Positions 22,177-34,135 of a stretch of 64,000 nucleotides of DNA are shown one piece after another; positions within the stretch are counted from its first letter, which is position 1; each line of letters starts with the position of its first letter. The notes under the pieces were generated by a model. That model saw only the letters and a program-made list of their open reading frames with translations. It had not been told where the DNA came from and made no database searches. This DNA is from Edaphochlamys debaryana. Taxonomy: Eukaryota; Chlorophyta; Chlorophyceae; Chlamydomonadales. The DNA is taken from the NCBI GenBank assembly GCA_016858145.1, contig JAEHOE010000142.1:186001-250000 (forward strand), written 5' to 3'. The translations under genes and the position numbers were made by a program.

Positions 22177-23243
22177 TCGCTATATGCAACTGATGCCCCT
22201 GCGCTGCTTCTGGGCTGCGTCGGCTTCTCCACGAGGAACCATGGTCTAACCTCACTCGCGACGACCTCACATGTTTGCCTTCCTATGTCTACTCATGAAG
22301 GTATACCAGCTGAGGTAACTAGGATGGGCGGCGACTCACGAAGCTCGTCGCTTGCGCAAGCGCAGTCGGCCGGTAACTTCGACCGCGTTGGTCAACCCGA
22401 CCGAAGCCTTCGGCGCGTATGAGAGGCTGATCGCATAGTGTATACAGAGTAAGACACTACGGTGTGTGCGACGGGCGCAGAATGCAAGCGCCGGGGCGAT
22501 TGGCGGGCGGGCGACAAAGAGGTACCGCGGTAGCAGCCCCACGCCCGAGTCGCGGTTTTTAGCTCGTATGCATTCTTGGAGGCCTACTCGCCAGGCTTAG
22601 CTGCACCAGGCCGCGTGTAGCATGCGCGGCATGGTACGTCGCGCGCCGGCACGAACCATGGGAGCATCTCCCGACCTCTCCCGAGTCCCGACCTTCGTCT
22701 GGATCAAGCAAGGGCAGACCAATGGTCCAATTAATGCAAAATGGTGGCGCCAATGCGGGCACCACGCGTATACATCCGCAGCCCTCCATGCCACGGAAAG
22801 GTCTCTAGCCCCCGCCGCCGGCGGCTGTATAATCACTCTCTCTCCAACTCTGTCCACCTCCGCCCATCCATGCATCCGCAGCAACAGGGCCCAAACGCAT
22901 GGCATCACCCTGGCACGCAGTTCGACCAGATCTTCTCTTTCTCAAGAATCTGCCGTGCAAGTTCGGCTCCCTTGACCTTAACCCCGTTCTCAACCTTCCC
23001 ATAACCATTCAACACCCTGTACGCGCACCCCTGGCGCAAGCTTCCACTCCAGCCCTCCCTGAAAGCACGCGGTCGACCGGTAAGCTTTCTTATCAATTCC
23101 CTCACACATCAGCCCCGAAAAGGTGCATGGCCCCGGCCATCCAGCAACCACAGTGCCCAAACCCATGGCATCACGTATCCATTACTTGCGGTCCGGTGCC
23201 CCCTTCCCCGCGTACGCCCCTACCCTAGCATGCACCCCTGCCG
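22177..23243. other. intergenic: SRCR promoter and 3' UTR of the tetraspan gene
   Basis: Both neighbours are on the minus strand. I see no exon series and no clear TGTAA for the tetraspan gene within this stretch, so its 3' end is not located. Confidence 0.35.
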
Positions 23244-26200
23244 CTACCCTACCCGCGGTCCCGCACCCGAGAACCATGTCGGGACCGGCTGCTGCTGCTG
23301 CCCTAGCGCGCCGTCCGGGCGCCCCTGCTGCCCCTCCTGCTGCGACTCCTGCTGCTGCCCCTGCTGTGCCATCTGCCCGTGCACTGCCTGCTGAGCTATG
23401 AGGGGCATGCGCTCCATGTGCTGCTGGATCCGCAGATGCTGCTGCATCTGCACCTCAACCATCTGCTGGTGCGAGGATGGCTGCTCCTGCTGCTGCGGGT
23501 AGTAGTACGGCTGCTGCTGCTGCACCTGTCGCTGCTGGAAGTGCTGTTGTTGTTGTTGCTGCGCGGCGAAGCGGGGGTGCGGCGGCTGCAGCGGCGTCGT
23601 GACCGCCGAGCCGGGCGCCTGCTGCCCCGCGCCGTCTTTGCTACCCGCACCGGCCAACTGGTCTTGGAACGCCTGCAGCTGCTTCTGCTGCAGCAGCGGA
23701 ATGTCGTCATCCTCGCCGGGAACGTAGCTTGCTCCCATCGCGGCAGCTGCGCCCGCGCCCGCGCCCGCGCCGGCTCCGTTGAAGCGGCTGAGGTGGCCGC
23801 TAGCCGACAGCTGACCAAAGGGGTTGTCGGGATCGTTCGGGTGAGGCTTGTCCGCATCGGGCCCGTCGCTGTCCGAGGCTCGCAACATGAGCTGCAGCAG
23901 CACTCGCTCGCGCTTCGCCTCGGCAAAGTCCGCCGCTGACATCTTCCGTTTCGGGAGGAAGAGGTGGGGGAAAGGCGAGCACGTCACGTGCCAGGCGGTG
24001 TCACGTGCCTTGGTCTTGGTTCTCAACCCTCTGAACTGGTACGCCTTCCCAACGCCCTCGCAGACACACCTCCGCCTACGCAAGCAGCCCTGCACACACC
24101 TCCGCCCAGCCCCCGCCCCGGCCCCACCATGAGCAGGAAGGACGCGCCCGCCCACAGCAGCAGGCAGCCCGCCAGCACCGACCCCAGGCTGCCCTGCGCC
24201 TGCAGCGTGGCGTCCAGGGCGGCGTGCAGGCGCGTGGCGTTGCACACGCAGATGGAGCTCTGGGGGGCAGGCGGGGGCGGCCGGGGGCCAAGTGGGGGGC
24301 CGGGGGCAGGCGGGGTTAAGTAGGGCGGGGGCAAGTGAGGCTGGGGGCGGGGTCAGGCGGGGGCCGGCGGAAAGCGGTGAGGGGCCAGGGGGTGAGGCGG
24401 AGGAGCAAATTGTATCAACGTGCGCGCTGCTGCAACAGAGGCGGCGAACCAAGATGGCCCAAGCAAGACGAAGCAAGACAAGCGGATCAGACCAACAACG
24501 ACGACGGGGCTTGCGGTCTGGTGTGAGCTCACCCCGAGGACGTACTCCAGCAGGTCCAGGCTGAGGCAGGAGTCCGGGCAGGAGGCGCCGTTCACCGAGT
24601 CGTTGAGGAAGGCTAGGTACGAGGGCCGGGCTGGCGGAGGCAGAGGCGGCTGGAGCAGCATAGGCGAGGCTAAGGGCAGCGGCGGGGGCGGTAGCAGGGG
24701 TGCTGGAGTGGGGGCACCCCCGACTGGAGGCGCGGGTGGGGGCGGGTTGGGCGATGGCGGCGGCTGGGCAGTGGCGGGAGCCGGTGATGTGTTGGGTGCG
24801 CCTGACGTGTTGGTGGTTGGCGGGACCCCCGCTTCAGGGCCGCTGCTGCCGGACGGCAGCGGCGAGGCAGGTCCGCCAGCCGCCTGCCGCAGAGCCCGCC
24901 GCCGGCCCCCGGGAGCTGACCCCGTCGTCGGCTGCTGCTGCGGCGGCGGCCCTGCCGCCCCTGCTCCTGCGCTCGGGGGTGGCCGCTGGCCCTCTCCTGC
25001 TGCCTCCGGCTTTACCAGACTGCTCAGTAGCTGGCTGAGCGGGTCTGCGCCGGGCGGGAAGGGCGGCGAGGGCGGGGGCGAGGGCTGCGAGAGGGCGGCT
25101 GAGATCTGGGCCACTCCGTTCACCAGGTCGTTGGTTGTGTTCCGGTACTTCGACGCGCCCGCGATAGCTTTGTCCACGGTGCGAACGCTGAGCTTTAGGA
25201 CTCCGGCGCCTGCTGCTGTCATCCCGTACCTGCAACACGGAGAAAGCAAGAGCAGCACCGGGAAGCAAGGTTAGGTGGGCGGACACCAGCGAGCAGGCGG
25301 GCGCCTGTTGTGTTGGCAATAGGCAGCGGCATAAGCCACTATAGCAAGCCCCAGCCCTCCGCCAGCGGCACAGCTCCCGGCACGCAGAGAACCCTCTGCC
25401 GCTGCCAGGCCCCGCCGCCGCCCTCTGCTCCCGCCGCCTCACCACACGGCGCTCCCTAGAACCACGAACATGAGCGTGAACAGCACCAGCCACCACAGCG
25501 CCTGAAGTAGGGGCGCATAGCCGAGACAAACCGGTGGTCATGCAGATTGCGGAATGCAGGATGCAGGGCGGACAGCGGGTGCCGACCATCCCTAGGAGGC
25601 AACGCCGCCACGTACAGGCCCCTCTGTGCCCGGCCAACACCTCCGGGCCCACCGTGAGCGCCGCCGAAGCCGTGTACCAGAACAGCTGACCCTTGTACGG
25701 CCGGCCTGGGAGGAAGGAGGGGGTGGCGGAGCTGCTCCCATTCACAACTTCCCATTCAGCACCCCAGCGCCCGCGCGCGCGATCCTGTCCCCTCGCGCCC
25801 TTCCCCAGGGCACCAGCACCTCCTTACGCCGCGTCCGCACCCCGACCCTCAGTCCTGAAGCCCGCCGGGGAAGCACCCCGCCCAGGCCTATTCGGGCCCA
25901 CTCAGGCCCGCTCGGGCCCACCTTTACGGTCCACGCGCCGCCTCGTGCGCGCCCGCACGCAGCCCATGACCGCCATGGTCAGCGCCAGGGCGCCGCAGCA
26001 CACCACAGACGCCACGCAAGCGCTCTTGACGGTGCGGATGTAGAGCCCCAGGTCGATGTAGAGGCTGTCCATGGCGCGACGGCTGGCGTCCAGAGCGTTG
26101 GAGGCGCCGACGCCCCTGCGGGAAAGGGTGCCAGAGGGTGGGAGGGGTGGGAGGGGTGGGCGGTGGAGGGGTCAGCAAGAGGTTGGGTGGCGAGAAGGCA

Positions 26201-26995
26201 GCACAGGCGGGAAAGATGAGGCTGGATTGGCGAGCGCACGCGAGGAGAGACATCACAAATGAACCTGGGAGGAAGCGTGAGCTGCTATGGAAGGCATGAG
26301 GGGGCGTGGGCATGAGAGGGGAGCCGCGGGGGCGCTAGGTGCTAGCGGCAGTCTCTGGCAGTCTCGGCCGGCAGGTAGGTGAATGTCGCACAGGTAGGAG
26401 GTCTGAAAGAGATCTGCCCATGGTTCTGCGCCTGGAGGCGGTTGTCTGGCAAGCCAAAGGTTCGATCCCACTCGGCCCGGCCCAGGGGTGACCGACCACC
26501 TCTGGCCCGGCCACCGTTCCTGCCAGGCGCCTGCAACCCCCCTCCCCCAGCCCCGGGCCCCTGCAGCCCCAGCGTCAGCCCTCCCAGGCCCCTGCAATCC
26601 CCCCCCTCCCCCCGGCTACCTCAGGCCTCCGCAGACCTCTGCAAGCCTCAGCCGCTGCTGCACCTCGCTGCCTCAGCTGTTGCTCTGTCGATTCGCGGCT
26701 GCAACCCTCCCAAACCAGTTTCACGCGCCCGGCCCCAGGCTCAATCTCGCGCTTATCCATTGCGAAAGGTGCGACTGAATGGGATTCGAAGACATCGGGG
26801 AAGACTGACAAGACTGCTGCAACATGCGATTTCCGCGCTCGCCGAGGGCTACGTCTTAAGCCAGCTGAACCCGTACCCAAGTGTTTACCAACATATGGTA
26901 CCGATTAACACCAGCAAGAAGGAGAAGAGCGTGGCCCAGGGGACGTAGGAGACGCATTTCCTCTCCACGCCTCGGAAGCGGACTGTCGGTGCCAT
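23244..26995 (-). CDS. four-TM membrane protein, PLP/M6-like topology, Gln-rich tail (7 exons, 646 aa)
   Basis: Minus-strand exons: 26995-26889, 26115-25922, 25705-25653, 25501-25443, 25229-24533, 24259-24128, 23942-23244; phases close to 647 codons. A short N-terminus with CVSYVPWATLFSFLL gives TM1. A loop of about 30 residues, TM2 (VCCGALALTMAVMG), a basic cytosolic loop, and TM3 (ALWWLVLFTLMFVVLG) follow. A large outer segment (about 140-350) is mostly Pro/Ser/Ala and ends in a four-Cys patch (CPDSC, ICVCNAT) before TM4 (LAGCLLLWAGASFLLM). The roughly 230-residue cytosolic tail is Gln-rich with poly-Q runs. Order, loop sizes and the Cys-bearing second loop match the myelin proteolipid protein/M6 family; the TM3 region resembles it most. 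This assignment is tentative: tetraspanin-like or an alga-only family are alternatives. The acceptor of the last exon (AAG before ATG at 23942) is weak. Confidence 0.65.
23295..23570 (-). repeat. CAG/CTG-rich poly-Gln region in the tetraspan tail
   Basis: Interrupted CAG/CAA codon runs on the minus strand encode several stretches of four to seven Gln mixed with His, Met and Tyr in the C-terminal cytosolic tail. This is a prion-like, length-variable composition. Confidence 0.75.
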
Positions 26996-28120
26996 GTCGC
27001 CTGCTTCAGTTACAATTGTGGGCCTTACTTGAGGGCTATGCAAGTCCCGAGGAAACACTAAGCGCCCGCCGAGTTTCAGACATCTCTTTAACCGTGGGTC
27101 GCTAGGAGAGAAGAGGTCTCATGAAGCAGACAGTAGTTGGGGGTGACGAGTGAATGCCACACCCAGGCGGGAAGCTAGAGGGGTTCCGGCGTGTCGGTGC
27201 CGTATCCCGTGCTGTCCCGCGAGTCTCCCCCCCAGCCCCCCCCCTTCCTACTGGCCACTCCCAGGCAAAGAACTGCCGCGCGGTCGCCGACTCGTAGTGT
27301 CGCTGGCTCCCGGTTCTCCCCGCCCAAACGTGAACTGGGCGGCAAGCAAGTCTGACCTGATTTCTTCCGATAAAAGCTTGCGTCCTGCCAGTTACCAAGG
27401 GCAGGGGCCTTGCCATGGCGTGGACCGAGTCCATGAGCCCGGGAGCTTGCTGCAGTGCTTACGGCGGTCGTGTACGACATGGTTGTCATGGCGTGTCTCC
27501 ATCTAGGGTCCTTCTACTCCAGCGCGTCGGTGGTGCGCAAGGGTGGGCATGCAGGTCAGGGCATGTCGCCGGTCAGGTCGCAAAGGGCACAGTGTCTAGG
27601 GCATTTATGGCTTGCAGGGGCTGCCCGGCAGGGCCGCGGGGTCCTGGGCAGGGGATCAAGGCAACGTCCAGTCGGGCACCCGGGGATGCGTGGGAATGGC
27701 CGCTCAGCGTGAGTCGGGTTTGACACGTGCAAACAGGATCCATGCGGGCTCAGGGGGTTGTGTATGTGCCTGCCAGTGGCTTACAGAGCATGGGAGAAGG
27801 ATATTCTGTGTTGGCCTGGGGTCCATCGCGGGGTGACGGGAACGGGAACGCACGCGGGAACGGCGGGTGAGCCGGCGGGTGCGAACGAAATCCGGGAGCG
27901 GCGGTGAAGCTGCGGGCGAAGCCAACGCCGCAGTACCTTATTACCCGCAGTACTGATCGCTCTCAAGCTCTCCAGTGGTAACGCAAGCCGCGAACAAAAC
28001 TCCGCCTCCGCGTTCAGGGCGATGCCAACCTAGCCAGCGCGGCACCAGAGCTTCCGTGGAGGAACTCAGGTCAACCTTTTAGGCACCAACTAGAATGCTA
28101 TCAGGCTGGTTGGAGCGGTG
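26996..28120. other. divergent intergenic region between tetraspan gene and arylsulfatase
   Basis: About 1.1 kb separates two divergent start codons (26995 on minus, 28121 on plus), so both promoters must lie here or share it. No confident TATA element or additional exon is visible. Confidence 0.45.
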
Positions 28121-31100
28121 ATGTGGAGTTTACCCGCTGGGAACGGGATGGCGCGCCGAGCGCTGGTGACCGCCCTGCTCGCGCTGGCCTCCAGCACGGC
28201 CCTCGAGGCCAAAGAAGGAGAACCAGCCATGCCTAGCCGGCACGATCTGCCGCCGCCAGGGTCCCGTCCGACGCCCTCCCCCCCACCATCGCGACCAATC
28301 GACCCGCCTCGACCAAACTTTGTTGTCATCCTCACCGACGACCAGGACGACCTCCTCAACTCCACACATCCCCACTTCATGCCTGCTCTGGACAAGCATT
28401 TGCGCCAGCAGGGCACGCGACTGTCAAACTTTGTTGTCTCAACGGGCGTGTGCTGCCCCGCGCGGGTGTCCCTCCACACGGGGCGACTAGCGCACTGCAC
28501 CAACGGTGAGGGCAGGCCGGGTGCACGTGGTTACAAAGAATGAGATGCTAGGATTGAGTTGCGCTGCAAGCCAGTGTCTTCGGATGAAAGGGGAGGCCGG
28601 AGAGCCGGGGAGCGGGGTGGTTCTGCGCTGCCTTTTGGGGGCCGTGGGGTGAGCCTGAGAGGTCTTCAGCAAACCCCGCCCCTGCCCCTGTTACCCACCC
28701 TCGTGATCGCAGTCACCGTAAACTACAATGATGCCAAGCTGACAGGGGGTAGGACTCAGCGGCATGAGGTCCTTCTGTGCATGGCGACACGGCCAAAAGT
28801 ACTGGGGTCACGGCCTGGCGCCAGGGGTGCTGGGCGTCGCCCAGCAGACAGACCCTAAGAACAAGGGAGACCAACCCTATGGCAGGAGCATTGTTGGGCT
28901 AAGCCCTTTTTTGGGCTGAGCCCCCGGAGTGCCAGCCGGGGGGCTCAGCCCTCCAGGATTACCCCGTGTCTAACTTATGGCGGCGTGGGTTTAGTCCGTG
29001 CGCTGTGGGGCGTCGTGCTTGATTGCGCGGCCCCAGTGCTGCCCGGCCTCGCGGGGTTTGGGGCTCAGCCCTTTTCCCTGTCCTGGGGAGGACAGACACC
29101 CTTGTTAATCTTACTGACGACTGCCAGCGCGTACGGGCAGCTGCAGCGCGGCATCCCCCGCCTCCGCCCCTGGATGCGGCGGGTGTTGTGCGAAGTCGAC
29201 AGCCGTGCCTTGCTCTGCCCCTTGTGCAAACCAGGCGGCCCCGCAGCGGGTGGCTTCAGGAAGTTCTACGAACAACGCCTTGACATGGAGTGAGGCGTGG
29301 CGGGAGGCGCGGGGGGTAGGGGATAGGGAGGCGGGTGGTCTTGCGGGTTTTACGTGCGGTGGGGCGCGGCCTTGCAGGGTGTGAGGGTTGCGGAGGACGA
29401 CGGGGGGAGGCAGAGCAGGGATGCAGGGATGGTGGGAGCGGGGGGCGACCGCACGGCTCTATGGGCGCCACGGCAGAGCTCACAGGGGCAGAAGCGGTTG
29501 CCTTTGGGGCAGACGAGGGACAGGGGTGCCTTTGCCGGGGAGAGGACCCAGAGCCCGCCGAAGAGCATGCCCAACATGTGCCCTTGCTCCTGCGCCCCCT
29601 CGTGTGAGCTGCAGGTGGCTGCCGGCGTTGCTGGCGGCGGGGGGCTACGACATATACCTGCTGGGCAAGCTGCTTAATGTGGGTCGCTGGGAGGGGTGGG
29701 GGCTGGGGGGGGCGGGAGGGGTTTTGGGGGGGGCTCAGGGGTTAAAGGGGGTCCATGGGGAGGAAAGTCTAGTTTCAACGTTGGTCAGCGGGGATGCGGG
29801 GTCGAATCGGGAGGAATACGCGTGCGCGAAACGCCTGCACGAGCATGTTGATCGTTGGACCCCGTGCGTGGGAAGCCTGCTCGGCAGGCTAGCTGGGGGG
29901 CCGAGGCGACTGAGGGCGGGGTGAAGTGTCGCTTAGGGTGGGGGCAGAATGGGCAGGATACGCGGGTAGCAATGCGCATGGGCCGTGGCGACAAAGGGAT
30001 GAAGTGTCGCTACGAAGGAACTCATTACACGTGCACCGCCCATGCAACTCCCCGCCTGCCCCCTTCCAGGAGTACTACGAGAACGCCACGTTCCTGGCGA
30101 AGGGCAAGCGCTACGTGCCGCGGGGGGTAAAGCATATCGATGCGCTGACGTACAGGCCGTACGACCTGTACGGCTCCTGCTGGAGGTGGGTGGCGGTACG
30201 GGCACGTGAGCTGCGGAGCCCGGAAGGCAAGACGCAGCCCGCACTGCACAAGCGAAATTATCTCCATATCTCCCTTGCTTATCTCCCATCTCCCTCTCTG
30301 GCTAACCTCTGCCTTTGCCTTTCGCTTTCGCCCGTCTGCGCTTCAACCCCATGCCACGCGGCAGCCTCAACGGCGCCCCAAGCGTCTGCCTCAAGGGCCA
30401 GTACCAAACGGACGTGCTGCGTGACAAAGCCCTGGATCTCATCAGGTGGGTCCGGGCCATCCAGTCTTGGGGAGTTGTATGTGGTCGATGCTGCCCGACC
30501 TCATTGCTCCCTCCGTTCCGTGTCCCGCACAGCTCCACTCTTGCCTCCTCACCCCGGCCGTTCCTGTTGGTCGTCGCACCCACCGCCCCGCACCGAGAGT
30601 GTCTAGACCGTGAGTCGGCGCCTGTCGGAGGGTCCCTGCGGGTATCCTACCATAAGTTGCCCCTTAACCGGCGCCAGACCCTGCGGGTGTGCCCAGGAGA
30701 CGCCGGCCGCCACATGCCTTCTGTGGGTGTCCCGGATGGGGGGTGGCCAACACGCACGCATAAGGTCAGGAACTCGTTCTTGCCTTCCCTCCCACCCCAG
30801 CCCAAGGCAAGGACTGGACCCCGCCGCGACCCGCAGACCGCCACAAGGACCTGTACACGGGCGAGGGGGTGAGCGGAAGGGGATCGAGGGCGGCGTTGGC
30901 CCGGGCTAGGCAGTGAGGGTTGGGCATGCCCAAGCCTTCTCCTTCCACCTTCTAGCCCCCTGCTTCCCCCTTTCTCTTTTGCCATGCACGGCGTCTTTCC
31001 CTAAACGGCCATGCCTGCCAACTGTACTCCTGCCCCTATCCCCTGACAGCCCCAATCTCGCTGCTATCCCATGGTACCGTATATCCCCGCCGGCGCTCAC

Positions 31101-34100
31101 TCTGCCCACTCCGCTCCCACCCCACTCCCCTCCCCTCCCATCCACGTAATCCACGCCTCCACACCAGGTCTCCCTCCCCCGCGGCCCCAACTACGGCCGG
31201 CGCAACCCCGCCCAGCCCCGGGGCCAGTCGGGGCAGGGCGAGGCCGCCTACGCCGCCTCGGGCGAGGCGCTGTACCTGGCGAGGCTGAGGGCGCTGAGGG
31301 CGGTGGATGAGCTGGTGGAGGCCGTGGGTGAGACGGGGCAGGGGAGGGCCTGGCGGGGAGGAAGCAAGGGAATAGCGCACGTGATGGAGAAGGGTGAAGG
31401 GGCACAGCATGGTTTGTGGGTGGTGGTTGCCAAAAGAAGGGTTTCATAGGAGGGGGTCAGAGGAGGATGGAGGGACATGGCGTGATCCCGCACGAGTTGG
31501 GGGCTGGCCGTGGGTGATTGAGGGCAACCTCCCCAAGACATGCTCGCAGCTTGGTTCACGTAATTGCGCTTTGACGACACGCCCCACCTACCTGCCCATG
31601 ACCTAGAATTGCGCTACCCCTCGCCGTCCCACCAGTCGAGGCACTGCGGAACCACGGGCTGTTGAGCACAACGCACGTCGTCTTTGCATCCGACAACGGA
31701 TACCACATCGGGGCCTTCAGGTGCGGGTGTGGCCCTCGCGGATCTCAGCTGATTCCGGCAGCCAAAAGTGCTAATGAACATGCACTTACTCTTTCGCCCA
31801 CCCTTCATCTCTTGCTGTGGCCGCTTCGCTTGCTGCCCAGGCTGAGGGACGGCAAAAACCTGCCAATTGAGGAGGACGTCCGAGTGCCCTTCCTCATCCG
31901 GGGCCCGAATATCCCGGGTGCGTCTTGCGTGGAATTCCAGAAGGGGCCAGAGGCCATCGGCGCGATACTCGCCCGCATTTCTCGTGGAACAGTCGCTAAG
32001 TGCCCAGGAACTGACCCCTGCTGAGTGTTGTTATAATCCCCCCCCCCGACCCCCTGCCCTGTCCCCAACAGCGGGTGCCGTACTGCCGTACCAGGGCAAC
32101 ATGGTGGACGTGGCGCCCACCCTCCTAGCTTTGGCGGGTAGGGTTGGTTGGGGGGAGGGGTTTCAACCGGTCCCTGCCCCCGTGCCCTGTCCCTATGCCC
32201 CTGCCGTCAACCCGTCTCACGGCCTCCTACTTGGCCTCTCTGCCGCACCCAAACGCCAATCCCATCCGCACGCACGCGTCTGTCTCGCCCCTTGCCCCGC
32301 CCTCTCTCGCTCCCCCCTTCCCCGCCTCCCTCTGCCCCCTGACCAGCCCAGTTGCGCCCCTTCTCCCTTCCCTGAACCATCCACGCAGGCCTCCCCATAC
32401 CGTCCTCCATGGACGGACTGCCGCTGCCGCTCAGCCCCGCGCTGGCGGAGGCGCACCGCCAGGCGCTCGGCGGCGCACGGCAGAGAGACACGTGAGGGCG
32501 GGCGTGGGTGGGCATGTGCACAAAGCCTGGGGTGATGCGGCGGGCTTGCTGGAGCGGATGGGTTCTGAAGGAGAGGTCCCGGCGCAGAGCGGGGGCAGAG
32601 AGAGGCACGTGAGGGTGCCATCTGGGGCGGTGCAAGGGGGTGCCGGTGCCCGCGAGGGCGCGTGATGGCGCAATACATCTGGTTCTGCTCCCACGTTCGT
32701 TCTCATGCGATGGCCGGTCACGCTGTGGCTCTGTAGCTCACAGTCCTCTGCCTTCTGGCCCTGCACCCCCGCAGGAACATCCTCGAGGGCTGGAACGGGG
32801 AGCGGCTGGAAGGGACGGAGCTCAACAAGTCGCTGCACTATAAGGCAGGCGCCGTTGCCATGCATTCTGGAAAGCTATGTCACGATGGATCCTTCGCAAA
32901 GACAGGCATCACGCAGGCTCAGGCCCCGGCCTCGCAGGCCCGGGCCTCATGCCGTGGGCCGCACTTGTCCAGCCTTCCCTCACGCTTTGCTCTCCTTACA
33001 CTCCCTTGGAACAGTCCACCCAACCGGCGGTTCACCCCCTCCTTCCCCAGGCCCTCAGGGTGTGCACCGAAGCGCGCCTGCTGCCGCCCTCGAAGCGCAC
33101 GGACCTGGCCGCTGAGCCCGACCACGCCGCCCGCTCCGTGCTCGCCCCCGGCGCCCGATGCTACAAGTACATCGTCTGGTGCCAGGTGGGCCCAACACGG
33201 GTGGCTCTTTGTTTCTTGATGCAGTTCACGAGGGATTCTGCTTGTTTCCTTGTGCAGTGCCTGAGCGGTGTGCAAGTGCGACCGCGGCAGCCCGGCTTAT
33301 TAGACGTAGGGCTGATGTGTGAAGTCGGCTGCCCTCCGCGACCCCTCCCCCCAGGGCCCTCGAGAGCTGTACGACCTCTCCACCGACCCATACGAGGTGG
33401 AGAATCGGTGAGGGATGCAGGGTGGTGCAGCCAGCAGCATCAATCAAGGACGCCCCCTCCCGCCCGCGCAGCCCGAGTCTACTGGACACCGCTCCATTGT
33501 GGCTGGCGCCAAGCCCCAACCTCGCCCCACCCGCGCCGCACCCCAACACCTGTCCCTGCCTCAACTCTTCTCACAACCCCAGGATATCCGAGGTGGCAGC
33601 ACGCATCCTGGACCGAGTGGACGCGGTGCTGTCGGCGCTGGTGCACTGCTCCGGCGCGGGATGCCGCAACCCCTACCGCCTGCTCCACCCGGACGGAGCG
33701 GTGGACGGCTTTGCAGCGGTGCGGCGGGTTTGGCGGGGAGGCCCATCCGTGTGCCAGGGATACCGCAGCAGCCCGCACTCACGACCCCAGAGCGCGGCCC
33801 TGGTATGCCCTGCATTGCGCCGGCCCTCACCATCGTTTCCGTCCTCACACTCATCCTCGCAGACGTTGGAACCCAAGTATGACCGTTTCTACGGAGCCTT
33901 GCAAAAGCTGAGCATCCTGCTGTGCAACGTCGTCTACCTGCCGTACAACGAGCTGACGTGGACGCAGCAGTACCAGCAGCACCCGGCTGGAGCTGGCGAG
34001 CGCCCGGGCGGTGCGCCCCAGGGCTCCCCAGGGGCCGGAGAGCAGGGGAAGGGACAGCAGTCGCCTCGGTCACCGTTTACGGAGGTCCGGCCGCCGCCGC

Positions 34101-34135
34101 ACAAGGAGAGCCGGCCGCCAATGCGGGCGGTATAG
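28121..34135 (+). CDS. secreted arylsulfatase (18 exons, 675 aa)
   Basis: Exons: 28121-28505, 28713-28748, 29247-29289, 29615-29678, 30070-30185, 30365-30445, 30533-30609, 30801-30868, 31168-31327, 31636-31720, 31841-31917, 32072-32137, 32389-32491, 32775-32844, 33051-33185, 33355-33407, 33583-33718, 33863-34135; phases close. The ATG at 28148 is an equally good start and puts the signal peptide (ARRALVTALLALASSTALEA) at the very N-terminus. A short Pro-rich spacer precedes the sulfatase fold: NFVVILTDDQDD (metal Asp pair), VCCPAR with Cys111 as the formylglycine precursor, WLPALLAAGGYDIYLLGK, APTAPH (His262), and SDNGYH (Asp363, Asn364, His367). The C-terminal part has KYIVWC and RELYDLSTDPYEVENR. 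It should release sulfate from sulfate esters outside the cell; algal arylsulfatases are classically induced by sulfur starvation, which cannot be read from this sequence. Intron 14 uses a GC donor. Confidence 0.93.
28896..29071 (+). repeat. inverted-repeat cluster in arylsulfatase intron 2
   Basis: GGGCTGAGCCCCC (28913-28925) and GGGGGCTCAGCCC (28939-28951) form a perfect 13-bp stem with a 13-base loop. A self-complementary GGGCTAAGCCC lies at 28896-28906 and a third arm copy GGGGCTCAGCCC at 29060-29071. This suggests a small insertion or hairpin element in an otherwise ordinary intron. Confidence 0.8.

Noticed and set aside
26462..26474. GGTTCGATCCC, a match to the tRNA/SINE B-box
   Set aside because: The surrounding bases do not form an acceptor stem or T-stem of adequate pairing and no A-box is placed correctly. 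It lies in intron 1 of the tetraspan gene and is probably chance, though a SINE remnant cannot be excluded.
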